From CAVQCT01 sp964371785 (GTDB lineage: Bacteria; Zixibacteria; MSB-5A5; GN15; FEB-12), in contig CAYJOL010000006.1 of assembly GCA_964371785.1 (NCBI GenBank), positions 186,001 to 250,000 on the forward strand: a stretch of DNA of 64,000 bases. The letters are read 5' to 3'. Positions 44,497 through 52,943 of the stretch are shown here, piece after piece; position 1 is the stretch's first letter, and each line of letters begins with the position of its first letter. A program made the translations under genes and the position numbers. Below the pieces are notes generated by a model, which was not told where the DNA came from, ran no database searches, and was given only the letters and a program-made list of their open reading frames with translations.

Positions 44497-45408
44497 ATGC
44501 GCTTCGAAAATGTGGTAGACGCAGTGGGGCGTACCCCGCTGATAAAAATCAATCGACTGGTTGCTCCCGGGTCTGCAGCCGTGTATGCAAAGATGGAGAG
44601 TTTCAATCCCTGTAGCTCAGTGAAAGACCGAATTGGCAAATCGATGATTGAGACGGCCGAGCGAAACGGTAAGTTAAAACCGGGTATGACGATTGTCGAA
44701 CCGACTTCGGGCAACACCGGTATCGCTCTTGCCATGGTGGCAGCGGCAAAGGGTTACAAATGCATTCTCACGATGCCGGAGTCAATGAGCAAAGAACGCC
44801 GGGCGCTGCTTAAGATCCTTGGTGCCGAGCTGGTTCTTACACCTGCGGCCGAGGGCATGAGAGGTGCTATGGCTAAAGCCAACGAGTTGGCGCAGGGCGA
44901 CAAATTCTTCCAGCCATCGCAATTCAGCAACCCGGCCAACCCTGAAGTTCACCGCCTGACTACCGGCCCCGAAATCATCGAAGACCTCGGGAAGCTGAAT
45001 CTGGATGCCTTCGTAGCGGGCGTGGGCACGGGTGGTACGATAAGCGGTGCCGGCAGTGTACTCAAGAAAAAGTACGGGTGCGAAATCTACGCTGTCGAGC
45101 CTGAAGCTTCGCCGGTCCTGTCCGGCGGAAATCCGGGGCCGCATCCGATACAGGGACTCGGCGCGGGGTTCGTGCCGGATAACTACGATGCATCGGTTGT
45201 CGATAAAGTGGTAAAAGTCAAGAACGATGACGCGTTGGCCACGGCACGGGATCTGGCCCGCAAAGAGGGAATTCTCGCCGGCATATCTTCCGGTGCAAAC
45301 GTCTGGGCGGCGCTTCAGGTCGCCGGTAAGCTCGGCAAAGGAAAGACCGTCGTGACCTTCGTTTGCGATACGGGCGAGCGATATATCTCTACGGCGATGT
45401 ACGAATGA
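44497..45408 (+). CDS. cysK: Cysteine synthase (O-acetylserine sulfhydrylase)
   Basis: 303-aa PLP enzyme making cysteine from O-acetylserine and sulfide. 'NPCSSVKDRIGKSMI' holds Lys43; 'VEPTSGNTGIALAMVAAAKGYKCILTMPESMSKERRALLKILGAELVLTP' is the substrate loop; 'VAGVGTGGTISGAGSVLKKK' binds PLP phosphate; 'GFVPDNYDASVVDKVV' and 'GISSGANVWAAL' are standard. The ATG at 44497 is 6 bases after AAGGAG; another ATG lies two codons upstream. cysE follows immediately, so both halves of cysteine synthesis are encoded together. Confidence 0.95.
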   Translation: MRFENVVDAVGRTPLIKINRLVAPGSAAVYAKMESFNPCSSVKDRIGKSMIETAERNGKLKPGMTIVEPTSGNTGIALAMVAAAKGYKCILTMPESMSKERRALLKILGAELVLTPAAEGMRGAMAKANELAQGDKFFQPSQFSNPANPEVHRLTTGPEIIEDLGKLNLDAFVAGVGTGGTISGAGSVLKKKYGCEIYAVEPEASPVLSGGNPGPHPIQGLGAGFVPDNYDASVVDKVVKVKNDDALATARDLARKEGILAGISSGANVWAALQVAGKLGKGKTVVTFVCDTGERYISTAMYE

Positions 45409-45448
45409 CGGCTCATGGCAATCGGTGTGGCTGCCGATAACGGAGAGT

Positions 45449-46006
45449 ATGCTGGCAATTATAGAAGATATCAAAGCCATTTTCCGAAACGACCCGGCCT
45501 GTAAAAATATCGAATTTCTCCTCTATCCGGGCTTTCACGCGATCACTTTCCATCGGTTCATTCATGTGCTTTGGAAGGCGAAGCTTCCCTTTGTCCCCCG
45601 GATGTTCTCGCAGATTAATCGGTTTTTGACCGGGCTGGAAATTCATCCGGGCGCAACCATCGGCAAGGGATTCTTCGTCGACCACGGGGCCGGACTTGTT
45701 ATCGGTGAAACAACTGAAATAGGCAGAAACTGTGTTCTATTCCACAACGTGACGCTCGGAGGGACCGGTAAGCATGTCGGTAAGCGCCATCCCACCCTTG
45801 GCAACAATGTACTCGTTGGAACCGGCGCCATCATATTGGGTCCGGTGACGGTTGGGGACAATGTTCGTATCGGCGCGAATAGCTACATATTTATGCACGA
45901 TGTTCCCCCCAATACCACTGTGGCGGGGATACCGGCGCGCATAATCAAGCAGGATGGTGAGCGGTGTGACCGGGATCTTCCCAAGACGAAAGTCCCATTG
46001 CCCTGA
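45449..46006 (+). CDS. cysE: Serine O-acetyltransferase
   Basis: 185-aa short-form serine acetyltransferase. 'LAIIEDIKAIFRNDPACKNIEFLLYPGFHAITFHRFIHVLWKAKLPFVPRMFSQINRFLTGLEIHPGATIGKGFFVDHGAGLVIGETTEIGRNCVLFHNVTLGGTG' is the helix-plus-hexapeptide pattern with the catalytic Asp-His ('VDHGAG'), and 'RHPTLGNNVLVGTGAIILGPVTVGDNVRIGANS' continues the left-handed beta-helix. The frame is open from GTG 45425, but homologues begin at the 'MLAIIEDIKAI' Met at 45449, which has GGAGAG close by. Provides O-acetylserine to CysK. Confidence 0.93.
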   Translation: MLAIIEDIKAIFRNDPACKNIEFLLYPGFHAITFHRFIHVLWKAKLPFVPRMFSQINRFLTGLEIHPGATIGKGFFVDHGAGLVIGETTEIGRNCVLFHNVTLGGTGKHVGKRHPTLGNNVLVGTGAIILGPVTVGDNVRIGANSYIFMHDVPPNTTVAGIPARIIKQDGERCDRDLPKTKVPLP

Positions 46007-46032
46007 GGACCAATTCCCAATCCAGGCAACAG

Positions 46033-46064
46033 AAAGGCTGTTCCGCGCAAACGAAACAGCCTTT
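46033..46064. terminator. Hairpin between convergent cysE and selenoprotein genes
   Basis: AAAGGCTGTT (46033-46042) pairs perfectly with AACAGCCTTT (46055-46064), loop of 12 nt. No long T-run on either strand, but its position between two converging stops suggests a bidirectional terminator. Confidence 0.5.
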
Positions 46065-46088
46065 ATCGTATCTAAAGAATTCTCCCGT

Positions 46089-47474
46089 TTATGGGCAGTT
46101 CAAGGGCTGAGGGCCGCCGCTAAACGAATACTCGACCAGAAACACGAGATCGCCGATATCCAGGGAGAGGTCTCCGTTGACATCGGCTTCTTCGGTACAG
46201 GCCGGAGCCGGTCCGCCACTGAAGGAATACTCGACGAGATAAACCAGGTCGCCGATATCAACCGCATCGGCCGGGTCGCCGTCGACATTCCCGCGCATTC
46301 CCGCACAACATTGGATCGTAACCGGGTAGGTGGTTGACCAGGAAGTCTCAGCCTCCCAGTCATCCTTTGCCATGACGCGGACATTGAACGTCCCCATCTG
46401 CTGCCAGGAGTGCGATGCCGCACCTTTGCTTCCTGAGGCAAACGGGCCAACCCAATCGCTCATACTTCCGTCGCCCCAGTCGAAGCGGTAGTACATCGGA
46501 TCGCCATCCGGATCGACCACGCTCGATTCGTACTCACAACTGACGTTCGGGGCGCTCAATGTCGGACCTGATGAGATAGCAGGATCCGGCGGCGCCACGT
46601 TGGCCGGGACACCATTCCCGATTCTTACTTTCACTTCAATAGTATTTGCCGCCTGCCATTTGACCACCGTCAGGAGGTCGAGCGGAGGTACGGTACGGGC
46701 GCCACTCTGGGTGATACGATTGCGGTAGTTAGCTTCATTGGAACTCCCGCCGACAAACACCCGATAGCCGCCGTCAAAGAAACAGCTTGGATATCCGGCG
46801 AAATTGTAATCGACATCCAACCTATCCAGAGCTTTTGAATTTACGTCGCCGACCATCGCGACATAGTGAAACGGATAATCGTTCGAATTATGAATGTTTG
46901 ATAACGCAGACCGCGTTAAAGGGCAGTACGGTCACCACGTGGCCGTCCCTTCCTCGAGGAACACGGAATGCGTGAACCCCGTAGCGGTCTCGTTATAACC
47001 CGGATGGCCGGGCGTGGCGGCAGCGGAAGCATCACAGTAATTCGCCATAAACCAGTAGCCGTAGTTCGGGTAGGCGTCGGTCAACACCTGGGCCGAGGTA
47101 AATACTGCGGCGGTCACTTGAATGTTTGACGATGAAATTGTGCCGAACCCGGCGGTCGCGGCATTCCACGTCATGCTTTGCTCCCATCTGGCGCCGTCGG
47201 CGATATTCAGATCCGCCACCGGCCCCCAGTCGAGAAAACCAAAGTTGAAATTGGCGCCGTCGTTATCCCGCCAACGCGACGAAGGTTCGGTGATGTAGGT
47301 CCGCACCTTGCCGGTGTAAACGGCCCGGTCGGTCGTGCCAGAAACAGCGGCTGATGATCCGATATCGCCCGACGATTGCCGGATCACCGACACCGGGCCC
47401 GAATCAGCCGACACCGACAGGGACAGCAACAGCAGTGCAGTCACTGCGATGAACAGCGTGTAGCAACGTTTCAT
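46089..47474 (-). CDS. Predicted secreted selenoprotein: UxxC thioredoxin-like, PKD and dockerin-like domains
   Basis: I read one 461-residue protein across an in-frame TGA at 46934-46932 (codon 181). Codons on both sides are in the same register with no other stop. The junction reads T-A-T-W-U-P-Y-C-P, where thioredoxin-like proteins of this style carry WCxxC; 'HYVAMVGDVNSKALDRLDVDYNFAGYPSCFFDGGYRV' follows, with a cis-Pro-like GYP. Order: signal peptide 1-22; beta-rich domain 25-170; thioredoxin-like part 175-245 with Sec181/Cys184; PKD about 293-386; dockerin-like tail 389-461. The ATG at 47474 follows GAGG. A SECIS-like stem-loop lies right after the TGA. It follows the barrel gene by 64 bp. 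Extracytoplasmic redox function is inferred. If UGA were a stop, the product would lack its redox motif and both end domains. Confidence 0.8.
46902..46918 (-). promoter_or_regulatory. Bacterial SECIS-like stem-loop
   Basis: On the minus strand, 13 nt after the TGA, TAACGC - GGTCT - GCGTTA forms a perfect 6-bp stem with a 5-nt loop, inside the coding frame. The UGA-to-loop distance is 19 nt. The GGUCU loop matches the core of the E. coli formate dehydrogenase H SECIS loop that SelB reads, and the distance is about the same. Function is inferred from form and position. Confidence 0.75.
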
Positions 47475-47538
47475 ACGGATTCCCTCATGTTCTCGGTTTA
47501 CCTTTCTGTGGACAGTTGCGCTATCTGTAACCCATTTA

Positions 47539-48759
47539 TTACAACTGTAAATTAAAACTGGTCGATACTGCAAAATCGTTATAGTCGTACACATCGATTG
47601 TCGAAGCGTTGTGCGTGAAGTCGAAACGGATCGATGGCTCCAGGTGCCAGGTGTGCTGTATCACGAGAGGGAATTGCAGGTCAAGATAGACTCGTGTCTG
47701 ATCATCGGCCCGATCCTTCGCGAACAGCGTCGAGAGCACCTTTCCGCCGGTGAATTCGTCGTATTGCTCCTCGACCGTCTTCAGATATGTTTTGTTCCAG
47801 TACCCTGCTCCGACCGTGGTGATAAGGCGAGGAATCAGGTAAGTCTTGACTTTTGTCTGTATGGAATTTCCGTCATATTCATTAACCCACGGTGAGACAT
47901 AGCCGGTGGAGTATCCGTACACGATGGCCGCGGTATCTTTGTCGATGAAGGAGCGGTACGAGAACGTGAAGCTGACGCCCGTGCGAGCGCCGAGCGGAAA
48001 CGACAAGCGAGGAGAGAGGTAGTAGGACTTCAGTCGGCCTTCATTGAGAATGGTGTATTGCTCGCCGGGCCTTATACCACCCCATGGTACAACTATTGTA
48101 TCGAATATCGTACGATAGGCGTTCACATAATCGAGATTGCCATAATTGTATCCGGCTTCGATATCCAGCGCGCCGAAATGCCGGAGGCTGAAATTCCCGC
48201 CTGCGAATATCTGCAGCTTGTTGCGGTTATCCAGCTCCTCGGTGGAGTAGCCGGTCGATTGAACCATCGAGCCGATCCGGAAACGAATGCTCTGTCCGAG
48301 GCGATACCCGAGCGCCAGAGATCCATCGATATCTTCAGTCGGAAAATCATTGCGGACGATATTGGCACTGCTCGAATCAGTATTGCTCTCACGATACTTG
48401 TGGTGTTTAAAGTTACCGTCCACATAAACTGACAGCCGCGAGTCTTTCGACGTCGGGATAAAGGTCAGGCCGCCGCCGTAAAGAAAATTAGAGAGTCCAA
48501 AATTTCGACTGTAATACGTGTACTCGGCAGTCAGGTTAAAGCGCGTCACAGAGATCGGATAGAGATTGAGATCAAGACTCGTGTTGGTGTATGTATCCTT
48601 GCGATCGCTCGAATCTTTGACCAGATTGCCGGTGTATCCATTGTTGACCCCAAACTCAAGTCCATAGTCTCGGCCACAGACCGTTGCCCCGCTCAGGAGT
48701 ATCAAGAAAGCACTGAACAGCAGAAATGCGTCGATGATGCCGTGTCGGTGATGTCGCAT
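47539..48759 (-). CDS. Outer-membrane beta-barrel protein
   Basis: 406-aa exported protein. A signal peptide (ending VCGRDYG) is followed by about 16 amphipathic strands ('GLEFGVNNGYTGNLVKD', 'RFNLTAEYTYYSRNFGLSNFLYGGGLTFIPTSKDSRLSVYVDGNFKHHKYRE', 'VSFTFSYRSFIDKDTAAIVYG') ending 'FAVSTSFNLQL', consistent with an outer-membrane barrel. No family recognised. It starts one base after the stop of the upstream gene, and the selenoprotein gene begins 64 bp after its end, so all three likely share a transcript. Confidence 0.75.
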   Translation of the reverse strand: MRHHRHGIIDAFLLFSAFLILLSGATVCGRDYGLEFGVNNGYTGNLVKDSSDRKDTYTNTSLDLNLYPISVTRFNLTAEYTYYSRNFGLSNFLYGGGLTFIPTSKDSRLSVYVDGNFKHHKYRESNTDSSSANIVRNDFPTEDIDGSLALGYRLGQSIRFRIGSMVQSTGYSTEELDNRNKLQIFAGGNFSLRHFGALDIEAGYNYGNLDYVNAYRTIFDTIVVPWGGIRPGEQYTILNEGRLKSYYLSPRLSFPLGARTGVSFTFSYRSFIDKDTAAIVYGYSTGYVSPWVNEYDGNSIQTKVKTYLIPRLITTVGAGYWNKTYLKTVEEQYDEFTGGKVLSTLFAKDRADDQTRVYLDLQFPLVIQHTWHLEPSIRFDFTHNASTIDVYDYNDFAVSTSFNLQL

Positions 48760-48760
48760 G

Positions 48761-49192
48761 TTAGAAGCAGACCCCTCCTACACATCCGCCACCCGAACCG
48801 AGCGTGAATCCGATTCCGGCTCCGAAGTCCGATTCGAAGTCACCGCGGCACTTGTCCAGTCCGAAACATCCGCTCAGCCGTCCGTTAAAATGTTCGACGC
48901 GCGATTTGTAAGAAACCAGGATGGAGACATCAGAAGGCTGATTGGAGAAGATACCGGAAGACATATCGGTGGCGGATGACAAAAGCGACATCACCTTCGT
49001 CTCGACTGCCGGTTCGAAAAGATCAGGTATGCTGTTGGCGTCGCTGTCGAGAAGATTGTCATCGAAACCGTCGCCATCGACATCGACAAAATTGCCGGCC
49101 GCAGATTCGGCTCGTAGTGTGACCGGTGAAATGTGAAGAAAGAACAGAGCAGCCAGAATACTGCCCGCGAGTAACCGAAGATACCTTCCCAT
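48761..49192 (-). CDS. Small secreted protein with calcium-type DxDxDGxxD motif
   Basis: 143-aa exported protein. The signal peptide ends near LRAES. The mature part opens with 'FVDVDGDGFDDNLLDSDANSIPDLFE', a thrombospondin type 3-like calcium loop, and ends in a Gly/Cys-rich tail ('GFTLGSGGGCVGGVCF') with four cysteines in the last 50 residues. The ATG at 49192 follows TGAGGTG; the open frame reaches 49294. No family recognised. The barrel gene starts one base after its stop, suggesting that the two products act together at the surface. Confidence 0.65.
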   Translation of the reverse strand: MGRYLRLLAGSILAALFFLHISPVTLRAESAAGNFVDVDGDGFDDNLLDSDANSIPDLFEPAVETKVMSLLSSATDMSSGIFSNQPSDVSILVSYKSRVEHFNGRLSGCFGLDKCRGDFESDFGAGIGFTLGSGGGCVGGVCF

Positions 49193-49294
49193 ACAACACC
49201 TCATCGCGCAATCAGAGACAGTCCGAAACGTGTACTTGACTGTAAAATAACCAAAAATGTCGCTATTACAACAGTTTTTTGACCGGACCGGCAA

Positions 49295-49579
49295 TTATTG
49301 CAGCAACCGGGAGAATTCATCGTACGGAATCACCGGCCAGGTCTCCGTATCCAGCACACCCTGGGCATTAATCTGAGAGGCGATTCGGAACGCCAGATTC
49401 TGGTCGGACACCTCGAAAATAGCTACATAGTCGTACCTCCCCAGCGTGGCATAGAGGCGGTCGACATGGACATGATTCATTGTGAAAATTTCGAGCGACT
49501 CGTTCACCTGATGGGAGAGGTCGGGGTGCGCCTTCTTGGCGCCTCTGTTTATCTGCATCGCCATGATAAAGACGGACAT
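49295..49579 (-). CDS. GYD domain protein
   Basis: 94-aa protein with a GYD domain of the dimeric alpha/beta-barrel fold: 'FIMAMQINRGAKKAHPDLSHQVNESLEIFTMNHVHVDRLYATLGRYDYVAIFEVSDQNLAFRIASQINAQGVLDTETWPVIPYDEFSRLL'. 'LGRYDYVAIFE' is the diagnostic strand. The family is small, cytosolic and without a known reaction. It lies just upstream of the small secreted protein (102-bp gap) and is perhaps separately transcribed. Confidence 0.8.
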   Translation of the reverse strand: MSVFIMAMQINRGAKKAHPDLSHQVNESLEIFTMNHVHVDRLYATLGRYDYVAIFEVSDQNLAFRIASQINAQGVLDTETWPVIPYDEFSRLLQ

Positions 49580-50116
49580 AGATACTCCTCGGCTAAGGGT
49601 TCATAATCAATCTAGACCGGAAAGCACGTAAAATCAACGAGATTGTCCATTACTGAGTTCGTCTGCGGAGACCAGTTGAAAATCCATTTCAAGTAGTCTA
49701 CGGCGAGGTATGGTACTACTGATGGCAAGTGGCGGATCGTTTGGGTTATCCGACACTGCCTGAACCGCATTCTGGTGAACTCACCTTTGTGTTGGGCCGG
49801 GTCAGTCGGGTCGGGTTAATCGGTGGCAATGGCACCGGCATTGTCACCTTGCTGAACGGGAATCCATCTTTTCTTCCTTGCCGAGTTCGCGACATTTCGA
49901 GGACCCCCCGCCTTCGCGGGGATGACGAGAGCGTGTCTTTGGCAATGTGTGGTATGCCTTCGTCGACAACACGCACCGGGCTACGGACTAAACGAACCGG
50001 GCTGCGGATATGGGCAGGCTCGAAGACGAATCCTGCCCTACGCGGAGGCCCTGTCAACACTTGAGCCACCATCTGTCATTCCCGCGCCCTGCGCTCCTGA
50101 AGATGCTGCGTTCGCT
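49580..50116. other. Gene-free stretch with REP-like palindrome
   Basis: About 540 bp without a credible gene. A palindromic REP-like unit at about 49903-49925 has the look of dispersed intergenic repeats (CCCCCCGCC TTCGC GGGGATGAC). A second related fragment (TGTCATTCCCGCG) is at 50076-50088. The open frames here are repeat-borne and not protein-like. Confidence 0.45.
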
Positions 50117-50593
50117 TTAATCGAACTCGTACTTCGGATTAGGCGGTGTCTGATCGGCGGTGACCCGACCGATGCGGATGTCCGCCCGGGCATAGCTCTC
50201 GCCTTTCATCGGAGCGCCGTAAAGCCGCCGGAGCATGGCCAGCTGACCGGTATGAGTAAGGGCATCCGCGATTGGTCCCTGAAAGATCTTCGTAAGTTCA
50301 TCCTTTACCGGCTGGCTTGCCAGGGCGTGGTCGAATTTATCCAGCGCCGTGAAGAATCGGGCGCACTCGGCATCCCACCCTTGTGGCGGCGAGTTGTGCC
50401 ATTTCCATTCACCCTGGATCATCGTCAACCCCCAATCAAACAGGTCACCCATGTGGGCAACAATCTGTACCGGCGTTTTGGTGGTCGGACCCGGTTTGAA
50501 ATCGGCAAATGATGCCGGTGCACCCCGCATCGCTTTCGCCGCCCGGTAGGCCAGGGTCGCCACCGTATGTCTGAGCATGTCAAGATCGGTCAT
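50117..50593 (-). CDS. DinB family protein
   Basis: 158-aa four-helix DinB-type protein. 'PVQIVAHMGDLFDWGLTMIQGEW' has the first metal-ligand His in helix 2 and 'ALTHTGQLAMLRRLYGAPMKGE' the HxxQ segment in the last helix. DinB superfamily members bind a divalent metal and act as thiol transferases or of unknown role. No partner gene. Confident on fold, not on reaction. Confidence 0.8.
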   Translation of the reverse strand: MTDLDMLRHTVATLAYRAAKAMRGAPASFADFKPGPTTKTPVQIVAHMGDLFDWGLTMIQGEWKWHNSPPQGWDAECARFFTALDKFDHALASQPVKDELTKIFQGPIADALTHTGQLAMLRRLYGAPMKGESYARADIRIGRVTADQTPPNPKYEFD

Positions 50594-50788
50594 AAGATCA
50601 CCTCATGATGTTTGAGAGCACTTTGTGCAAAAATCGTGATGCAAGCTTCTTGTGTCAAGCAGGTTGAAGTCACATTCTGGAGTTCATCTTGGTGTTTCGG
50701 AGCATGTATTGCGGGCTTGCGTCGAATACACGGCGACATTATGTTATAGATATATGCTCAGGGCTCACGCAAATTGGAGGGATGACGA

Positions 50789-50917
50789 ATGAACTTAATT
50801 CTCCTGACCTTACTCGGAGTGGCTGTCGTATTCGTAGCCATCTGGCTATTCTGTCGTGCAGCTTTCGGATGGAGTTTTAGAGAATACTGTAGGAGAGTGT
50901 TTGGTACTATTTGGTGA
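50789..50917 (+). CDS. Small membrane protein of 42 residues
   Basis: A 43-codon frame with a very good ribosome site (GGAGG at 50776-50780, 8 bases before the ATG). The product starts MNLILLTLLGVAVVFVAIWL, a single membrane helix, and has a basic aromatic tail (FCRAAFGWSFREYCRRVFGTIW). No homologue recognised. The region around it (50594-51004) has no other gene. Support is the strong ribosome site plus the helix/tail pattern. Confidence 0.45.
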   Translation: MNLILLTLLGVAVVFVAIWLFCRAAFGWSFREYCRRVFGTIW

Positions 50918-51004
50918 TTCGCATATGGCAAGCCCGAAGTCGAACCTGTCAAAGGTAACTGATGAAGTGGCATCTTTCAAAGACGTCTTCGGAAAACCAA
51001 ACCC

Positions 51005-51460
51005 ATGACCGGACCATTCAACCACTGCATCAGACAGCGGACGTTTATCGCGGCATCACCGGAGAAGGTATATGATGTCGTTACGTCTGCTAATGCCTGG
51101 GATGCGTTCTTCACGACCGGCATGAAGATTGACCCAAGACCGGGCGGCGAGATGGTCTGGAGCTGGAAAGACTGGGGACCGGATCTCTACACGCTCGAAG
51201 TTCCGGCAAAGGTCGTGACGGCGGAGTGTCCGCGATGTTTCGCGTTTGACTGGGGCTCCAGGATGGTCACGCGGGTGACATTCAGTCTCGAGTCGAAGTT
51301 CGGCGGGACGGTGCTAACGATTACCGAAGAAGGATATCCGGACACGCCCGATGGCCGCGACAGCATGCTTGAATGCGCCAGCGGCTGGGGCGAGGCGGCG
51401 ACATTGCTGAAGTTTTATATGGAGTATGGTATCCGGTACACGAAGCCGAAGAAGGGCTGA
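51005..51460 (+). CDS. SRPBCC/AHSA1-like domain protein
   Basis: 151-aa START-like protein. 'RQRTFIAASPEKVYDVVTSANAWDAFFTTGMKIDPRPGGEMVWSW' is the usual opening, with 'VTRVTFSLESKFGGTVLTITEEGYPDTPDGRDSMLECASGWGEAATLLKFYMEYG' as the C-terminal helix. The fold forms a hydrophobic ligand cavity; the ligand is unknown. It stands alone in a low-density region and converges with the redoxin gene. Confidence 0.85.
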   Translation: MTGPFNHCIRQRTFIAASPEKVYDVVTSANAWDAFFTTGMKIDPRPGGEMVWSWKDWGPDLYTLEVPAKVVTAECPRCFAFDWGSRMVTRVTFSLESKFGGTVLTITEEGYPDTPDGRDSMLECASGWGEAATLLKFYMEYGIRYTKPKKG

Positions 51461-51527
51461 AAGGGTTGCAAGGTGGCTCATTCTGCCCGGCCATCATCAG
51501 TGTTCTCAACAGGATTTGGCCCTCATG

Positions 51528-52712
51528 TCACTTCCCCGCCAGCATCTCGTCTGTCATCTTATCAATGACCGTAAAGAATGATGCCCCGGCGCCGTATAGT
51601 TTGACCGTTCCGTCCTTATCGATCAGACAAAACACCGGAGTCTGCATCTTGGAGTTGAATGCACTCCATGGTGATGGATTGTACGGCACGATCGTCCCCG
51701 CATAAGGGGTCTTAGTCAAGAAAGTCTTGAGAGTCTGAATGTTCTGTTCTGTCGTGAAAGACATAAGACGGAATCTCTTGCCTGCATGACGAGCAACCAT
51801 TTCATCCAGTTGAGGCCGGATACCCTCGCAGAAGTGACAGGTTGGTGACCAGAAGAACAACAAGACGACATCGCCGGGCAGAGACGAAGAGCTTATCTTT
51901 GAACCGTCCATAGCGGTCGCGGACCACGACGGCGCCTCAAATCCGGTCGCCAGCGCGGCATCACCGAGGAATTCCTGGCAGACTATGTTCGTACCGGTCG
52001 GGTCGATCGATGCAACCAGAAACTTCTTTCCGTCGAGCAGGAACGGCTTGCCCCACGTTATCCGCTCGGAAATGTCGATTGTACCGGCCGCGTTCACCTT
52101 CCAGTTTGGGCAATACGAACCATCGTGATTCACATCAATCATCGCGAATGTCCCTTTATCAGCTGAGAAGTACGGCGTATTCACCGATGTCAGCACCAGC
52201 CGCACGGGGAAGGCTTTGCCGTTGATACTGAAGGTCCCTTCGCGACACTCCCCGATACGAGCGGATAGACCGAGGCTGTCGGAATTGATTTGGTAAGTCA
52301 GTTTCGGCAGTTCCTGACCACCGGAGCGACGTTTCACAGTTAGTTGAACAGTGGCTGCTTCATGCCCGCCGGCCGGCTGAAAGCTGAGGATCGAGTTGTC
52401 ATCGAATACTCTATCCGCATCCGCATCGACCGCGTATCTCCACGTCCCATTCGCATCTTTGAACCGTGCGATATCGACTTCAAAAAACGCGGCGTCATTC
52501 ATGAGGGGGCAAAGAGCTATGCCGCTCCAGGATGCGGGAAAGTTGCCGGGGTTCGATGGGTCTTTATCGAACGTGAGATGATGCCACGACGGAAAGGCGA
52601 CAGTATCCGGTAATGGTGCGGGTTTCATCGAAATAGTCACTTGATTCTGCGCCCGGATAAGCGATGGTGAAATAATGATCACGCACCAGAACGCCAGGAA
52701 CAGCGTGTCCAT
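51528..52712 (-). CDS. Secreted TlpA-like thiol-disulfide protein with CxxC
   Basis: 394-aa exported protein. Signal peptide (to about IRAQNQ), a long beta-rich N-terminal region of unknown family ('PLMNDAAFFEVDIARFKDANGTWRYAVDADADRVFDDNSILSF'), then a thioredoxin fold at about 260-394: 'LPGDVVLLFFWSPTCHFCEGIRPQLDEMVARHAGKRFRLMSF', with a regular CHFC redox pair, and 'TPVFCLIDKDGTVKLYG'. Works as a periplasmic or surface reductase. This cysteine-based protein is a useful contrast to the Sec-containing one at 46.1 kb. The frame is open to 52802; the Met at 52712 gives the signal peptide. Confidence 0.8.
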   Translation of the reverse strand: MDTLFLAFWCVIIISPSLIRAQNQVTISMKPAPLPDTVAFPSWHHLTFDKDPSNPGNFPASWSGIALCPLMNDAAFFEVDIARFKDANGTWRYAVDADADRVFDDNSILSFQPAGGHEAATVQLTVKRRSGGQELPKLTYQINSDSLGLSARIGECREGTFSINGKAFPVRLVLTSVNTPYFSADKGTFAMIDVNHDGSYCPNWKVNAAGTIDISERITWGKPFLLDGKKFLVASIDPTGTNIVCQEFLGDAALATGFEAPSWSATAMDGSKISSSSLPGDVVLLFFWSPTCHFCEGIRPQLDEMVARHAGKRFRLMSFTTEQNIQTLKTFLTKTPYAGTIVPYNPSPWSAFNSKMQTPVFCLIDKDGTVKLYGAGASFFTVIDKMTDEMLAGK

Positions 52713-52943
52713 GATCCGTTTGCTGAGAGCCGGAACTTTTGCCGAATGCTGTGAATATCGCACACTCACCTGCCTTTGCTTGTTTGATATCGTGTTGTAC
52801 ACCGAGCATTGCCCGATAGTTCCTTAGTATAGCATATACGCGGGTTGGGTCAAGTTTCTTGAAATCCCGATCTACGGCGATCGCACCTCAGCTATTACTT
52901 CCGATCTGTCTGAGTTTCGTTATCTGCAATCTCGACTCGGACT

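Noticed and set aside
46932..46934. UGA as an ordinary nonsense mutation or sequencing error
   Set aside because: The codon falls exactly at the first residue of a CxxC-type motif, the rest of the frame is intact for 251 codons, and a SECIS-like stem-loop follows at the right distance. Still open until homologues are compared.
49729..50064. Overlapping open frames on both strands
   Set aside because: They are created by GC-rich palindromic repeats and encode low-complexity sequence.
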